In this document: positions 17,992-28,500 of the stretch, one piece after another
How positions within the stretch are numbered: the first letter of the stretch is position 1
How the letters are laid out: each line of letters opens with the position of its first letter
Source: Planctomycetaceae bacterium UBA2972
Lineage (GTDB): Bacteria; Planctomycetota; Planctomycetia; Pirellulales; Pirellulaceae
Length of the DNA: 64,000 bases
Reading direction: 5' to 3'
NCBI GenBank assembly: GCA_002348315.1
Contig: DEAW01000136.1
Coordinates: forward strand, 1 to 64,000
Position numbers and translations under genes: made by a program
Notes under the pieces: generated by a model
What the model was told of the DNA's origin: nothing
Seen by the model: only the letters and a program-made list of their open reading frames with translations
The model's database searches: none

Positions 17992-20900
17992 ATGCGACGT
18001 TTCCTTTTTCTCATCACTGTATTTTTGATCAGCGGCTTACGACCTTCGCTGATTATTGCACAGGAACTTCCTGTGCCGGGGATCGGTTTGCTTATTTCGC
18101 CCGGGCAAATCATGGAAGTTCGGGAGAAAATCCAATCGGAACCATGGAAGTCCATGTACGTCGGAATTAAATCCAGAGCTGACGAGTTAGTCGCTCAATG
18201 GCCGGATGCCAGGTTGCAGATGGATGAACGACTTGAGTCCATCCTGGATTTGACGATTGAATTTGACGCGGTGACTGAGGATCCGGCAACGAGAGAGATG
18301 GCCAGTCTACTGGCCGGGCATATGCAAACTCGGATGACCTCGGCCGCCTTTGTCTATCTGATCAGTGGCGAGCGAAAATATGCAGAGGTTGCGTGGGATG
18401 TGTTTACGACCGCGGGACGAGCGAATCGCTGGGGTTGGTTCACCTGGAGTGGCGCTTCGATGCCCCAAATTCATGCCGGAATGTTTGCACGTAACGCCTC
18501 GTTTACCGTCGACTTTATCTGGCAGGCATTGACAGAGGCTCAACGCCAAAGAGCTCGGGATATTATTGCCGAGAAGGTCGTGGAACCTTATTTTCGATTG
18601 GTGCTGCACACACCCGCCATGGGTTTGCATCACTTGAGAAGCAAGAACCAGGGGAACAATGTCTTCGCTGGCGCCATGATTGGATGTCTGGTACTTGGTG
18701 ACCAATATCCTGATTCCCGTCGCTGGCTTTCGAGTTTTTTACAGACCTATCATTGGTTGATTACGCACGATATTGGCTGGGCGGGACAGGGGCTTGAAGC
18801 CGGAATGCCGGGTTACTGGAGTGTCTCGATGCAAAATCTCTATACCGCGGCAGTCTGCTTAAACAATACACGCGGGATCGATTTAAGAAACCATCCCGGG
18901 ATTGAACAGGCAACATTTTATCCCGTGATGCATGAATCAACCGTGCCTCCGGTCGGCATGTTCGATGCACCCATCGATCCGAAGTATCAGGGGATAGCCG
19001 GAGTGATTTCGGGTAAGCCGATCGAGTTGCCCGGAACCGCATCCGGAAGTGCCTGGTGGTTCGATTTTGCTTATCGGAACCCCAAATCTGCGGCTGCTTA
19101 TTTCATCAATCAGTCGATGGTGAAAGTGAATGAGAAAAAAGAATATTCATTCGCAGCCCATGACGCGCATCAATCAGGGCATGCAGAAATCATTAAGCTG
19201 CTTTGGACCCGACCGGAAGTGTACCAACCTGCGGTGGCAAAACCGCTGGAGTTGTTCAAGACGACTGATCGGATGAGTATGATTCGCAGTGGATATGGGA
19301 TGGGGCATACCTATATGTATGTCAATGGAGACATCTTTTTATCGTCGCTGGGTGAAATCCTCGGAACCTCTTCAGGAATGTCCTGGCATTATAAATGGCA
19401 TGGATATCAGGCTGCCGAATCCGGAGTGGTGACCGAGGGCGAAGCGTTGGCGCCTTCCATGAAAGTTACCAGCAGTTGGGACGGCGATAAGTTGTCCATT
19501 ATCCACTCAGCCGTAGCCAAGAGTAATATCCAGTACTACAAACCCGCTGGGCATGATCGCTTGCCTGAACATTATCTGCGAAAAGATCGTGACATTGTTT
19601 ATGTGAAAGACACACCAGGCAGAGATTACTTTATTTTTATAGATCACGTTGTCACGGAAGAGCCCCGATATCATGGCTGGCAATGGCAGACTTGGAATCA
19701 TGTCTTTGGAAATGAAAGTACGAATACCGCAGACTATCAACAAGTAAATGATCGGTATATAAGGCTCAAGCGTCCCAATGCTGACTTGGGTATCCAGTTC
19801 TTAGTTCCCGAGCAGGTTGAATTTGAAATTGAGAGTGCCCCCGGCCAACCCAAAGTGGCCTATATGTATGATCATAATTTACTCACGCTGCGAGCGATGG
19901 CAGGGGCGTATCAGTCAACCGACCAGAAAACGGTCAGGATTGAACCGAAGCAATGGAGCGGCACAGGCATGCTTGTTTTCCCCAGTGATGCCGCCGCTGA
20001 ATCGGACGTGCCAGCGACGGCGTATTCTCTTCGTGGCAAAGAGGCCTTAGTTCGGGAGCAGGGTGTCAGTCTTAATCGTTTTCAGGTGCCTGTTAAACTT
20101 GAAGCAGGACAGCGTTACAGAATGCGAGTGGACTATCGAAAAAGCGATCTATCCGTCTATGAGAATCTTGCCTGGAAGATTCCATTGACGTTGCTGGCTG
20201 CCGATGGAAAGGTGATTGCCAGGTGTAGTGACGTTTATAGCACTCCGGATCCGCTAAGCCTGCGAGACAATCGATCGATGACCGGGACGACAAGTTGGCA
20301 ACCGACAGATTATGTTCACTTTTCAGTCCCTGCAGGTCAGGACGTCGCAGAAATTCACGGAGAATTACTTGCTGCCGAGTATTCACATCCACCTCATCAG
20401 ATTCATGAAGATTCGGTCTTGCAGTTAGGAGACATCACGATTGAACCGCTTGGTACACTTCCTAAAACCAAAGCACAGACCTTTGTGACAGTATTAAATC
20501 CATTAGCCAAGCAGGATGAATTTCAGCTTGCCGAGGTACAACAAATTGGTGAAACCAGTGTGATTAAAATTCCCCGGGGTGAATTCGAAGCTGATTGGAT
20601 CGTGATTGATGCGTTGCAGCCGGTTACGTTTCAATGGGGAACGGTTGCGGCTGAATTTGCCTGGTTTCGTATCACCGATGACGAGAATATTGAACAGATC
20701 TATATGCGAAAAGCGGCGTATCTGGCTTTAGATGGTCAGGAGATTTTTAAGAATTCAGGACCACTCGATTTGGCATTGATCATGAACAGTGTCGGACAGA
20801 TATCGCAAGTTCGCGCTTCAGTCCAGGGCGCATCGGAGCTTACGATGTTTGGGAAAACATATCCCTTAGGCAATGGTGTGCAGATTGCAGATAACCGATT

Positions 20901-21666
20901 GAGATTTCAGACGGATCCTACAGCAGAAACGCTGGAACGCAATTCGATCCTTAGTCAGCAGGCACTGCTGGCCGGACTGGCCCCGATTCTTGAAGAGCAA
21001 CTTGCTCAGCGAGACGAATCACTAGAGAGGAATCTAGCTCGGGAAGCCAGAGTGACCGCTTCGGCCAGTCGGGCGATTCGGTTTTCGCCCTATTTAACGA
21101 TTGATAACAATACGTCTGAATATCCAACGGATGGAAAACTGGATTACACTCAGGAGCCCATCGAAACGGCATCGCTGGGTGGCTATGGTCAGGATCGACA
21201 TCCTCTGGTGAGTGATGAGATGGCCACATTTCCGTTTTACGTGCCACCGACGTACTGGCTGTTGCCTTATCAACAGACCGGCTGGATAGAGTATGAATGG
21301 AAACAAGATCAACAGATTTCAGAAGTACGAGTACTTAATACTTCCAATGCAGGACTCAACGACTATGCCACGATGAAGTATCGAATTGAATTACGTGATG
21401 CGGATGACCAGGTCCTTGCCAGCACTCGCCAGCAGTTTGGAAAGGTGTTTGATCGTCCCTTTCAAGCCGCTTTCAAATATCCTCAGCATTTCGGAAAGTA
21501 TAGCGATACATTTCAGGGAATGCTTGAACCGGGAATTGCTGTACCGTTTGGCGATGGTTGGCAAACGACTAAGTTTAAGCCGACGGTAGTACGCAAAGTC
21601 AGAATTTTCATTGAATCCTATTGGGGACTAGGCGGGGGCCTGAACGAAGTGCAGATCTACCCTTAG
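17992..21666 (+). CDS. Heparinase II/III-like secreted protein with C-terminal carbohydrate-binding-like domain
   Basis: A 1224-residue exported protein; ATG at 17992 begins a signal peptide (MRRFLFLITVFLISGLRPSL). Residues about 60-430 are helical and resemble the alpha/alpha toroid of heparinase II/III and alginate lyases (LLAGHMQTRMTSAAFVYLI, SKNQGNNVFAGAMIG, GQGLEAGMPGYWSV). Residues about 440-700 are beta-rich with MSWHYKWHGYQAAESG and YFIFIDHVV, as in the lyase beta-sandwich. Residues about 1030-1224 end in a discoidin-like fold (GWIEYEWKQDQQISEVRVLN and VRKVRIFIESYWG). A polysaccharide lyase or a non-catalytic relative is the best reading; catalytic residues cannot be fixed by eye. Its sulfatase neighbours support glycosaminoglycan-like or algal sulfated polysaccharides as substrate. 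Confidence 0.62.
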   Translation: MRRFLFLITVFLISGLRPSLIIAQELPVPGIGLLISPGQIMEVREKIQSEPWKSMYVGIKSRADELVAQWPDARLQMDERLESILDLTIEFDAVTEDPATREMASLLAGHMQTRMTSAAFVYLISGERKYAEVAWDVFTTAGRANRWGWFTWSGASMPQIHAGMFARNASFTVDFIWQALTEAQRQRARDIIAEKVVEPYFRLVLHTPAMGLHHLRSKNQGNNVFAGAMIGCLVLGDQYPDSRRWLSSFLQTYHWLITHDIGWAGQGLEAGMPGYWSVSMQNLYTAAVCLNNTRGIDLRNHPGIEQATFYPVMHESTVPPVGMFDAPIDPKYQGIAGVISGKPIELPGTASGSAWWFDFAYRNPKSAAAYFINQSMVKVNEKKEYSFAAHDAHQSGHAEIIKLLWTRPEVYQPAVAKPLELFKTTDRMSMIRSGYGMGHTYMYVNGDIFLSSLGEILGTSSGMSWHYKWHGYQAAESGVVTEGEALAPSMKVTSSWDGDKLSIIHSAVAKSNIQYYKPAGHDRLPEHYLRKDRDIVYVKDTPGRDYFIFIDHVVTEEPRYHGWQWQTWNHVFGNESTNTADYQQVNDRYIRLKRPNADLGIQFLVPEQVEFEIESAPGQPKVAYMYDHNLLTLRAMAGAYQSTDQKTVRIEPKQWSGTGMLVFPSDAAAESDVPATAYSLRGKEALVREQGVSLNRFQVPVKLEAGQRYRMRVDYRKSDLSVYENLAWKIPLTLLAADGKVIARCSDVYSTPDPLSLRDNRSMTGTTSWQPTDYVHFSVPAGQDVAEIHGELLAAEYSHPPHQIHEDSVLQLGDITIEPLGTLPKTKAQTFVTVLNPLAKQDEFQLAEVQQIGETSVIKIPRGEFEADWIVIDALQPVTFQWGTVAAEFAWFRITDDENIEQIYMRKAAYLALDGQEIFKNSGPLDLALIMNSVGQISQVRASVQGASELTMFGKTYPLGNGVQIADNRLRFQTDPTAETLERNSILSQQALLAGLAPILEEQLAQRDESLERNLAREARVTASASRAIRFSPYLTIDNNTSEYPTDGKLDYTQEPIETASLGGYGQDRHPLVSDEMATFPFYVPPTYWLLPYQQTGWIEYEWKQDQQISEVRVLNTSNAGLNDYATMKYRIELRDADDQVLASTRQQFGKVFDRPFQAAFKYPQHFGKYSDTFQGMLEPGIAVPFGDGWQTTKFKPTVVRKVRIFIESYWGLGGGLNEVQIYP

Positions 21667-21682
21667 GGCCAAACGAGAGCAT

Positions 21683-24055
21683 TTAACGAGGGTCGAGTAG
21701 ATATCCCAGGAGATCCCGAATTTCATCTTCGGTGAGAGAATTCAGTAAACCGGTCGGCATCAGTGAAGTCTTAGATGGCACAATGTCGTCAATGTCTTTT
21801 TCCAAAATGGAACTTCGGGCAAATGGTCGAAAGGGATCAGTGCGTACGGAATACGTTCCCTTAGAGAGATTGACAATTTGACCTGTCACTTGCCGGCCGT
21901 CCTGCAAGATGAAAATGGTTGCCTGATACTGATCAGAGATTACCTTGTCCGGATTGACGATGTGTTCCAATACAGCGGCGGGGGTGTAGCGTCCTGCTAG
22001 CCCGTTTAGATTGGGACCGAGAACACCTCCGGAATTTCCCAGACGGTGACAGTTGTCGCAACGAACTGCCCGAAAGGCCGCCTTACCTCTGCTGGCATCC
22101 GCAGTGGCCAGAGTTTTTGGCTGAGTCAGTGGTAACAGGTCAGCCAACGACCAATTCTGAACAACCGGGCGGGCAGGGCGTTGGTCGTCGACTTCCGGTA
22201 GTCCAAGGGTGCGAATGAGGTTTTGGAAATGCTCACTTTGAGCTCGATATTTACGATGGGCGACGGCTCTTAGCTCATAGGGGTCAATGGCGTCGGTGAG
22301 TTGTTTCTTTTGTGCTTCTGAAAAGTCGTGAAAGCCTTCATCCATAAGAATGGAGAGAAAGTGTAATTGAGTCATCAGAGATTCAGCATTGGAAATAGAT
22401 GCTAACACACGGTCAGCATAGTCGTCGGGTTGAAATTGGCTCAGGATGGATCCCAATTCTTTGTTGACATTGTTGTCGGTCGCAGGAAAACGTTGATCCA
22501 GATAGGTCAGTAAATGTTCTCGTTCAGAACCATCGGGAATTCCCATACGCTGCAGCAAAATAGAGAATATTCGAAGTGAACTGAGTTTCTGTTGTGTTTC
22601 CAGAGATTCCCACTTCAACCCCGTGAGTAGATCGATGATTTGTTGTCGGTAGTCTGAGGGTGCATGCCGGGATGCTGCCACAAGGCCTTCCAGCAAGGCC
22701 GTTGGTTCCTTTTCAGCCATGACATTGCTTAGCCAGCGGGAATATGGTTGATGCTCCATTGCCAGACGGGCGGCATAACGAAGCGTGCGATCCTGAGACC
22801 GTAAAGCATCAGCAAATAAACCATAGGGCGCAGGCACATCATTCGTATGTAAAGCAGAGTAGACTCGCCGGACTTTACTCTCCTGAGTGGCTTGCGAGTT
22901 TGAACGCGCGGAAATGGAAGTCTCGTGGAAGATACGGTAAAGGTGTGACTTATTCCCGCGGCCACCCGTGGCGAAGTAGAGAGCGCCATCGCGGCCGACA
23001 ACGATATCGGTGACAGCCAATGGAGTACCGCTGGCAAAAAACTCCCAATCTCCCTTGAAGGTGGCTCCCCGGGGAGTCAGATGAACAGCGTAGATCCGCC
23101 CATAACTCCAGTCACAGGCATACAATGCCCGTTGATACTTTTCAGGGAAATGCGTTTGGCTACCAAAAACGACACCTGTCGGAGATCCCGGACCAATTTC
23201 GACAGTCGGAGGTAACGTATCCGGATAGTAAGGCATTAAATTCTGAGGACTTTGTCGCCAGCCGTAGTCAGCGCCACTGAGAAGATGATACACATTGGCT
23301 GGACGGTACCAGGGAAGTCCCATATAGCCTTCGTTGTCAGAATCAAAGGTGAACAACTCTCCGGTACTGTTAAAGGCAATATCATAAGCATTTCTCAGGC
23401 CCTGGCAGAACATTTCTCGTTGGGTACCGTCAGGAGAAAAACGCATGACCCAACCCTGACGAGACGGAGTCTTGAAACTATCGGATGCCTGAGCCACTGG
23501 AATGTGATCCCTGTTGATGTCGTCGGGAGTCCCTGTCCCGTTGCCTGCAATCAAATAGATCCACTTCCCAGCTGGACCGACGACCAAACCATGCCCGCCG
23601 TGCTCCCCTCGCCCGGGAATCGGGAGGATCAATTCGGGCTCGGTAAATCCACCTTTGCCATCACTGTCTTTCATTCTGTAAACGCCACTTTCACCTGTAC
23701 CATCTGCCTTGACTAAGTAAAGATGCTCAAAGGCGTAAAGCAAACCATGTCCTCCACCGATTTCAAGGGGCACATTGTGGACACTTGTCACAGGATGCTT
23801 TTGCCGCAATTCCCCCGGAATAATTCGAAACAGTCTATCGTTTTGACTGCTGGCCAGAATATGACCCTGGGCATCCACCGTCAGACTAATAATCGAAGCC
23901 TGTTCTGCTTCAAACGATGCCACAACTTCTGCCTTAAATCCGGGAAGCAAACTTAAGTTGGTTGCGGGGACAACAATATTCTTAGAGGCCAGTGCCGTCG
24001 GGCGGATACTTAGAACGAACAGGAGCAGAGTGATTGTGAGCAATCTGTTTATCAT
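21683..24055 (-). CDS. Secreted sugar dehydrogenase-like propeller with C-terminal cytochrome c
   Basis: A 790-residue exported protein (signal MINRLLTITLLLFVLSIRPT). Residues about 35-385 form a six-bladed propeller of the glucose/sorbosone dehydrogenase or membrane-bound dehydrogenase type (FRIIPGELRQKHPVTS, YDIAFNSTGELFTFDSDNEG, DIVVGRDGALYFATGGRG). A helical HEAT-like middle follows (about 410-620). The C-terminal cytochrome c has CDNCH at 666-670 and the planctomycete signature SLMPTGLLN (about 764-772), whose Met is the likely axial ligand. It is the last gene of a three-gene operon, starting 7 bases after the stop of the preceding gene. Role inferred: oxidation of a sugar or alcohol with electrons passed to the heme. 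Confidence 0.85.
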   Translation of the reverse strand: MINRLLTITLLLFVLSIRPTALASKNIVVPATNLSLLPGFKAEVVASFEAEQASIISLTVDAQGHILASSQNDRLFRIIPGELRQKHPVTSVHNVPLEIGGGHGLLYAFEHLYLVKADGTGESGVYRMKDSDGKGGFTEPELILPIPGRGEHGGHGLVVGPAGKWIYLIAGNGTGTPDDINRDHIPVAQASDSFKTPSRQGWVMRFSPDGTQREMFCQGLRNAYDIAFNSTGELFTFDSDNEGYMGLPWYRPANVYHLLSGADYGWRQSPQNLMPYYPDTLPPTVEIGPGSPTGVVFGSQTHFPEKYQRALYACDWSYGRIYAVHLTPRGATFKGDWEFFASGTPLAVTDIVVGRDGALYFATGGRGNKSHLYRIFHETSISARSNSQATQESKVRRVYSALHTNDVPAPYGLFADALRSQDRTLRYAARLAMEHQPYSRWLSNVMAEKEPTALLEGLVAASRHAPSDYRQQIIDLLTGLKWESLETQQKLSSLRIFSILLQRMGIPDGSEREHLLTYLDQRFPATDNNVNKELGSILSQFQPDDYADRVLASISNAESLMTQLHFLSILMDEGFHDFSEAQKKQLTDAIDPYELRAVAHRKYRAQSEHFQNLIRTLGLPEVDDQRPARPVVQNWSLADLLPLTQPKTLATADASRGKAAFRAVRCDNCHRLGNSGGVLGPNLNGLAGRYTPAAVLEHIVNPDKVISDQYQATIFILQDGRQVTGQIVNLSKGTYSVRTDPFRPFARSSILEKDIDDIVPSKTSLMPTGLLNSLTEDEIRDLLGYLLDPR

Positions 24056-24062
24056 GTTTGAC

Positions 24063-25595
24063 CTATCGTGCGTCGATGCAGATTAATTCTTTCAGTGTTC
24101 GCGCGTAGAGTCGCCCTTGTGAATAAGCCAGCCCGGACAATGTCCAGGTTTGTCCTGCCGGTCCCAGATCACTAATGGAAACCAGAGCCTCCTGATTTAA
24201 TTGGGAGGCGTTCCATTTGAGAACGTAAACCGACCCGACCATGGTGGTGAAGTAGATATGGTCTCCAATGACCGTTGGACAGGTGGCGGATACGTGTCCC
24301 CAGCCACTGCCGGCGTTTCTTTTATCCTGAGTGGCTAGAAAACCCTGAGCATTACGCATGTCGTTGGGGATTGTTTTATTCAGTAGGAACTCATCACGTT
24401 TGTTTTTGGATTGGCGGATGACCTGTAGTGGAACCTGAAGATATTCGACGGCAGCGGTTTTTAAATGGATCCGTCCGATAAACCCCGGTTTGTGAGAAAG
24501 GAAATAATGATAATCGCCGACAACCAGATTGGTTTGATACGTGATCGCTTTTTTGGCAGCGGGAAACGTCTGATCGGATTCAGTTCTGTAATTTGGGAAT
24601 CCAGTCGTGATGGTCACATTTTCAATGATGGAACTCCGGGAAATTTGCTCGCCTGTTTCCGGATCGAGTGTGATGTGATCGTGTCCTACAAATCCATAAA
24701 CGCCCTTTTGATTCCAGGAGACGTTTTGTGCGGAAGGATATCCGTTGATTCCAGCATCCCAATCTGTTGAACCATCGATTGCGTTGACACGTGAGATTCC
24801 AAACGGTTCTTCGGGTGGTTTGTGTCCTCCCCCTCGTCCAGTCATGATTACAGGTTTGGATTGATAGAATCCAAAGGTAGAAGCAGCATGGATACCGGTT
24901 CCGGTTTGAGCTACCCATGTCGTTTTGCCTGTTGCCAACTCGAAGGCGTGTAAGTGTGTCCAATACTGTCGGTCTCGCCCCAGTGGATGAGAACCTGCCT
25001 TGGTCGTTGCCGATATCGGGAGTCCCTCTTTGACAGTCTTGACGACAACCAGTTGTTGATTGAATAGAAACGGCTGGTGTTGGCGTGAATGATGACGACC
25101 AAATGGCGTCCAGGCATACGTCCATTTCTGATTACCGTCATGATCGAATACCGAAATCCGCCCGCCAACATTGATAAAGGCGACCCATTTGTCATTGGCC
25201 ACTGCGGCGGCTGCCGTATTGTCACTGAACAAACTGGAGAGATCGGTTTTCCGGGCAGCCGGTAGTTCGCGTCGCCAGAGTTCTTTCCCTGTGTTGGCAT
25301 CGAAGCAGAGTCCGACTGTCAGCGAACTCATTTCCGTATCGTTGGAGAGCGGTTCGTGACACATTACAAAGACCCGGTCTTTCATCACGACAGGCGTGCT
25401 TTGTCCTGTATTCGGCAGTGGGGTGCGCCAGCGAATATTGGTCCCTCGAGCACCACTGAATTGCGTCGGAGCCTTTCCGGGAGCGACATAATTGAAAGTA
25501 GGGCCGGCAGCCTGTGGCCAATCGGCATGCGCAAATTGGGAAGCAATACAGAGTGAAACAACGCTCAGGAAAAATCTAATGATCGTGGTGTTCAT
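24063..25595 (-). CDS. Secreted PQQ-like beta-propeller protein (BamB-like fold)
   Basis: A 510-residue exported protein. The start at 25595 gives a signal peptide (MNTTIIRFFLSVVSLCIASQF) and overlaps the 3' end of the upstream gene by 20 bases. The body is a PQQ-like eight-bladed propeller (RWRTPLPNTGQSTPVVMKDR, ANTGKELWRRELPAA, HAFELATGKTTWVAQTG, DGSTDWDAGINGYPSAQN) with no obvious catalytic residues. The end reads SVYVLKWNASQLNQEAL and LYARTLKELICIDAR. A decayed copy of this C-terminus lies at 50076-50345. It is the middle gene of the operon between the 1639-residue fusion and the propeller-heme protein, so it may dock to one of them or bind PQQ; this is inferred. Confidence 0.82.
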   Translation of the reverse strand: MNTTIIRFFLSVVSLCIASQFAHADWPQAAGPTFNYVAPGKAPTQFSGARGTNIRWRTPLPNTGQSTPVVMKDRVFVMCHEPLSNDTEMSSLTVGLCFDANTGKELWRRELPAARKTDLSSLFSDNTAAAAVANDKWVAFINVGGRISVFDHDGNQKWTYAWTPFGRHHSRQHQPFLFNQQLVVVKTVKEGLPISATTKAGSHPLGRDRQYWTHLHAFELATGKTTWVAQTGTGIHAASTFGFYQSKPVIMTGRGGGHKPPEEPFGISRVNAIDGSTDWDAGINGYPSAQNVSWNQKGVYGFVGHDHITLDPETGEQISRSSIIENVTITTGFPNYRTESDQTFPAAKKAITYQTNLVVGDYHYFLSHKPGFIGRIHLKTAAVEYLQVPLQVIRQSKNKRDEFLLNKTIPNDMRNAQGFLATQDKRNAGSGWGHVSATCPTVIGDHIYFTTMVGSVYVLKWNASQLNQEALVSISDLGPAGQTWTLSGLAYSQGRLYARTLKELICIDAR

Positions 25596-28500
25596 GCATA
25601 TACATCTCATGATTCTTATCACCTTTGGCCATGACGTAGGCAATCAGATCTAGAATCTCTTCGCGGGATAACTTATTCAACAGGCCCTTAGGCATCAGTG
25701 AGACATCCGCCTTTTTCTGAGCGTCGATATCGTCTTTGGCAATGACGGTCGCTTTATCTTTAGCTAATGGATCCACCACGACATGGATTTCGTCGGGAGT
25801 TTCTTTGATGACCATGCCGGTAATCTGTTTGCCTGATACCAGTAGGTATGAATAAGATTGGTACTTTTCGGTAATCTTCTTCGAAGGCTCGACGATGGAT
25901 TCAAGCACGTGCAACGTATTGAATACTTTAGCGTCCAGCTTTGCCAGATCCGGTCCGAATTCCCGTCCCTGATCTCCCAGTTTATGGCAGGATGCACAAC
26001 TGGCGACCTTGAATAACTCCCGTCCTACCTCGTAGTTACGTCCCATGGGTAATGGATTCACATCGGCAAGTAGTTCTTCCAAATTCCATTCACGACCACG
26101 GCTACTCAGCTTGAGTAATTCGTCCTTGAATTCGAGTTGGTTATCAGCAAGATAGGTTTCCGGATCCAGATTATACTTTTCAACATCAGCTACGACGTAC
26201 AAGGCTCCATACATGCGTCTCCAGTGGCCCGGATAGGTGCAAACGTACGGGTAAATCCCCGGTTCAGTTGGGGCATCAAAGATCAAGGCTTCAACCTGAT
26301 TGCTTTGCAATAACTTACTGCTAAGCAATACTTTATCGCTTTGAGGAACATAGTGTCGCTCGATAGCATCCGGATCTCGGCCTGTTGACTCGGCCAGTTC
26401 ACCAATTTCCTGCATCGCTCCGGGGACCGTAATGACAAAGTTGTGTGGCATGCTGTCGGTATTAGAAAATCGGAACTCCACGGTTCTGCCAACTTCAATA
26501 GCGATCTGTTCTTTGTCGTAAATCATTCGATGGGGGACTGTGCCAATCGCGATCACTCGGACATCCAGATTCTCCAGTCGGTTTTCGACAGCTTTTCGCT
26601 CGGTTTCCGGTAGTTTAGCAGCCACAGTTTTCGTGAGATTAATCGCTTCCAGCGCCGCATCACTCGTCCGGTAGGCCGCAGGTAATTCGGTGAGGTAGGC
26701 CACCAGATTGTCGGCCAGCGGCTGCAATTGTGGTGCGGGCCATTTATCGGCTGGAATACGGCTGAGAGCATGGATCGACGAAGTCCGTTGGCGTCCTGCT
26801 TTCAGTAACGCAATCAAGGCATCAAATTTCTCCACTTCATGTCCGGGGATCGCTGCCAGTGAATGAATGGCAAAGTCATGGATGGTTTCACCGGATGAAA
26901 CAGTGAGTCGGTTTTTAGGAACATCCTGTTTTTGGACACCAGGTCCGGCCCATTGAAATCTGAGCGCGTCTCCTCCACCGTTGTCGAAATACGTGACATC
27001 CAGTTTGTGGCTGCCGGCTGCCAGATCGATTTCGCCAGCCTGTTCAGTCGGTCCCTGTAAACGGTCATTGTTAATCAGCAGGGTATCATTGACGTACACG
27101 CGGGACCCGTCATCGGATGTAATAAAGAACGTGTATTTACCGGGCCTTTCAATCTGAATGAAACCGCTAAACTTCAAAGCAAAGTTATCAGAGGCTTTCC
27201 GCTGAGGTACGTCCATACCGACGTGATCGGCAATGCCGCTTTCTTTGGCAGTTAATTTCAACAGGTTATTGATGTCAACGTTTCCAATCGCCGGTTGATA
27301 GAAGTCGACATGGATTCCCGGTTGTGCCAGAGAGGCACTGCCGGATTCGGCTTCAAGTTGCGTCGGCAAGCTTGAGACCAAAGGTAGAACTTTGGAGTAC
27401 AGATTGCTGCGGATGTCCTCATTCTGAATCGCTGGTATGGCCGAGAGAAAATCACGAAGCTGTTCTTTACTGCGAGTTGCCGCCAGATAGGCATCATCGC
27501 CCCTGCCGTCTGACGCAATCCAGGCAGCGAACGCGAATTTGCGAGTTTCATTTGCTTTACCGTTTACCGCCAGTGCTTCGATCGTCTCGGCGTGTGGAGC
27601 AAGTTGCGTTGCTGGTTGTAAAGTTAACAGTGTTCCCAGTCCTGCTATTCCAATCTGACTTTCGGCATCGCGTGCGGCAAGCAGTTCGACAATGAGTGCT
27701 GCCGGATCGGTTTTTTGTAACTTCGACAAACCACTAATGGCGACAGACAGTTGTTCGGCGTTGGCATTTTCCCGAGAAAGTATTGCCAGATAGACAGCTT
27801 CAGTGGGATCGAGTTTCATGAGGTCAGCGATGCTGGCATTACGAAGGACATAGAGTTGCGCTGCTTTGGAAAGCGGCTGATTGTTGGCAATCGCATCATT
27901 GACAATGGCGTCCACATTGAGGCTCTTGGTGGCATAGTTAATCACTGTGGTTAATTCGGCATCGGTTGGTCTGACTGCAACCTCGAAGACCGCTTCAGCC
28001 GCGGCCAGTCCCTGAAGTTCAACTGCGGCTTTGGCAACTTCAGCTCGTACTAAAGCGGATTCATCCTGAGCGGCAGTACGCAGTAAATCTTCCCAGCCTT
28101 CGACTTTGCCGGACCAGTGCCCCAATGTGCGTATGGCGGCAGCTCGATGACGCCCATCCTCAGCCTCGAAGACTCGTTTAAGTAATTCCAGATTAGCAAC
28201 ACGTTGCTCCTCGAATACCCATAAGCACTCAAGCAGAGCCTGAGCCTGTACGGCATCTGTCGGGTCAAGCGACTGGGACCATTGAGAGACGGTTTTGAGA
28301 GTCGCTTTGGTTTCGCGACCACTCAGTTCTAAGCGGGCTCGATAACGGATACCGTTATCAGGTAAAAGAAACGACTTTAAAATGTCAGCAACCGGTGCGC
28401 CAATCATCTGCGGATGTTTTACCAATGGACGCCCTTGATACGTTACTCGATAGATACGACCGTGTTGAGCATCACGGTTTGGGTCACGCATATTGTGTTG

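Noticed and set aside
24622..25125. 167-codon minus-strand frame inside the PQQ-like propeller gene
   Set aside because: It lies wholly within the well supported gene at 24063-25595, with random-looking composition.
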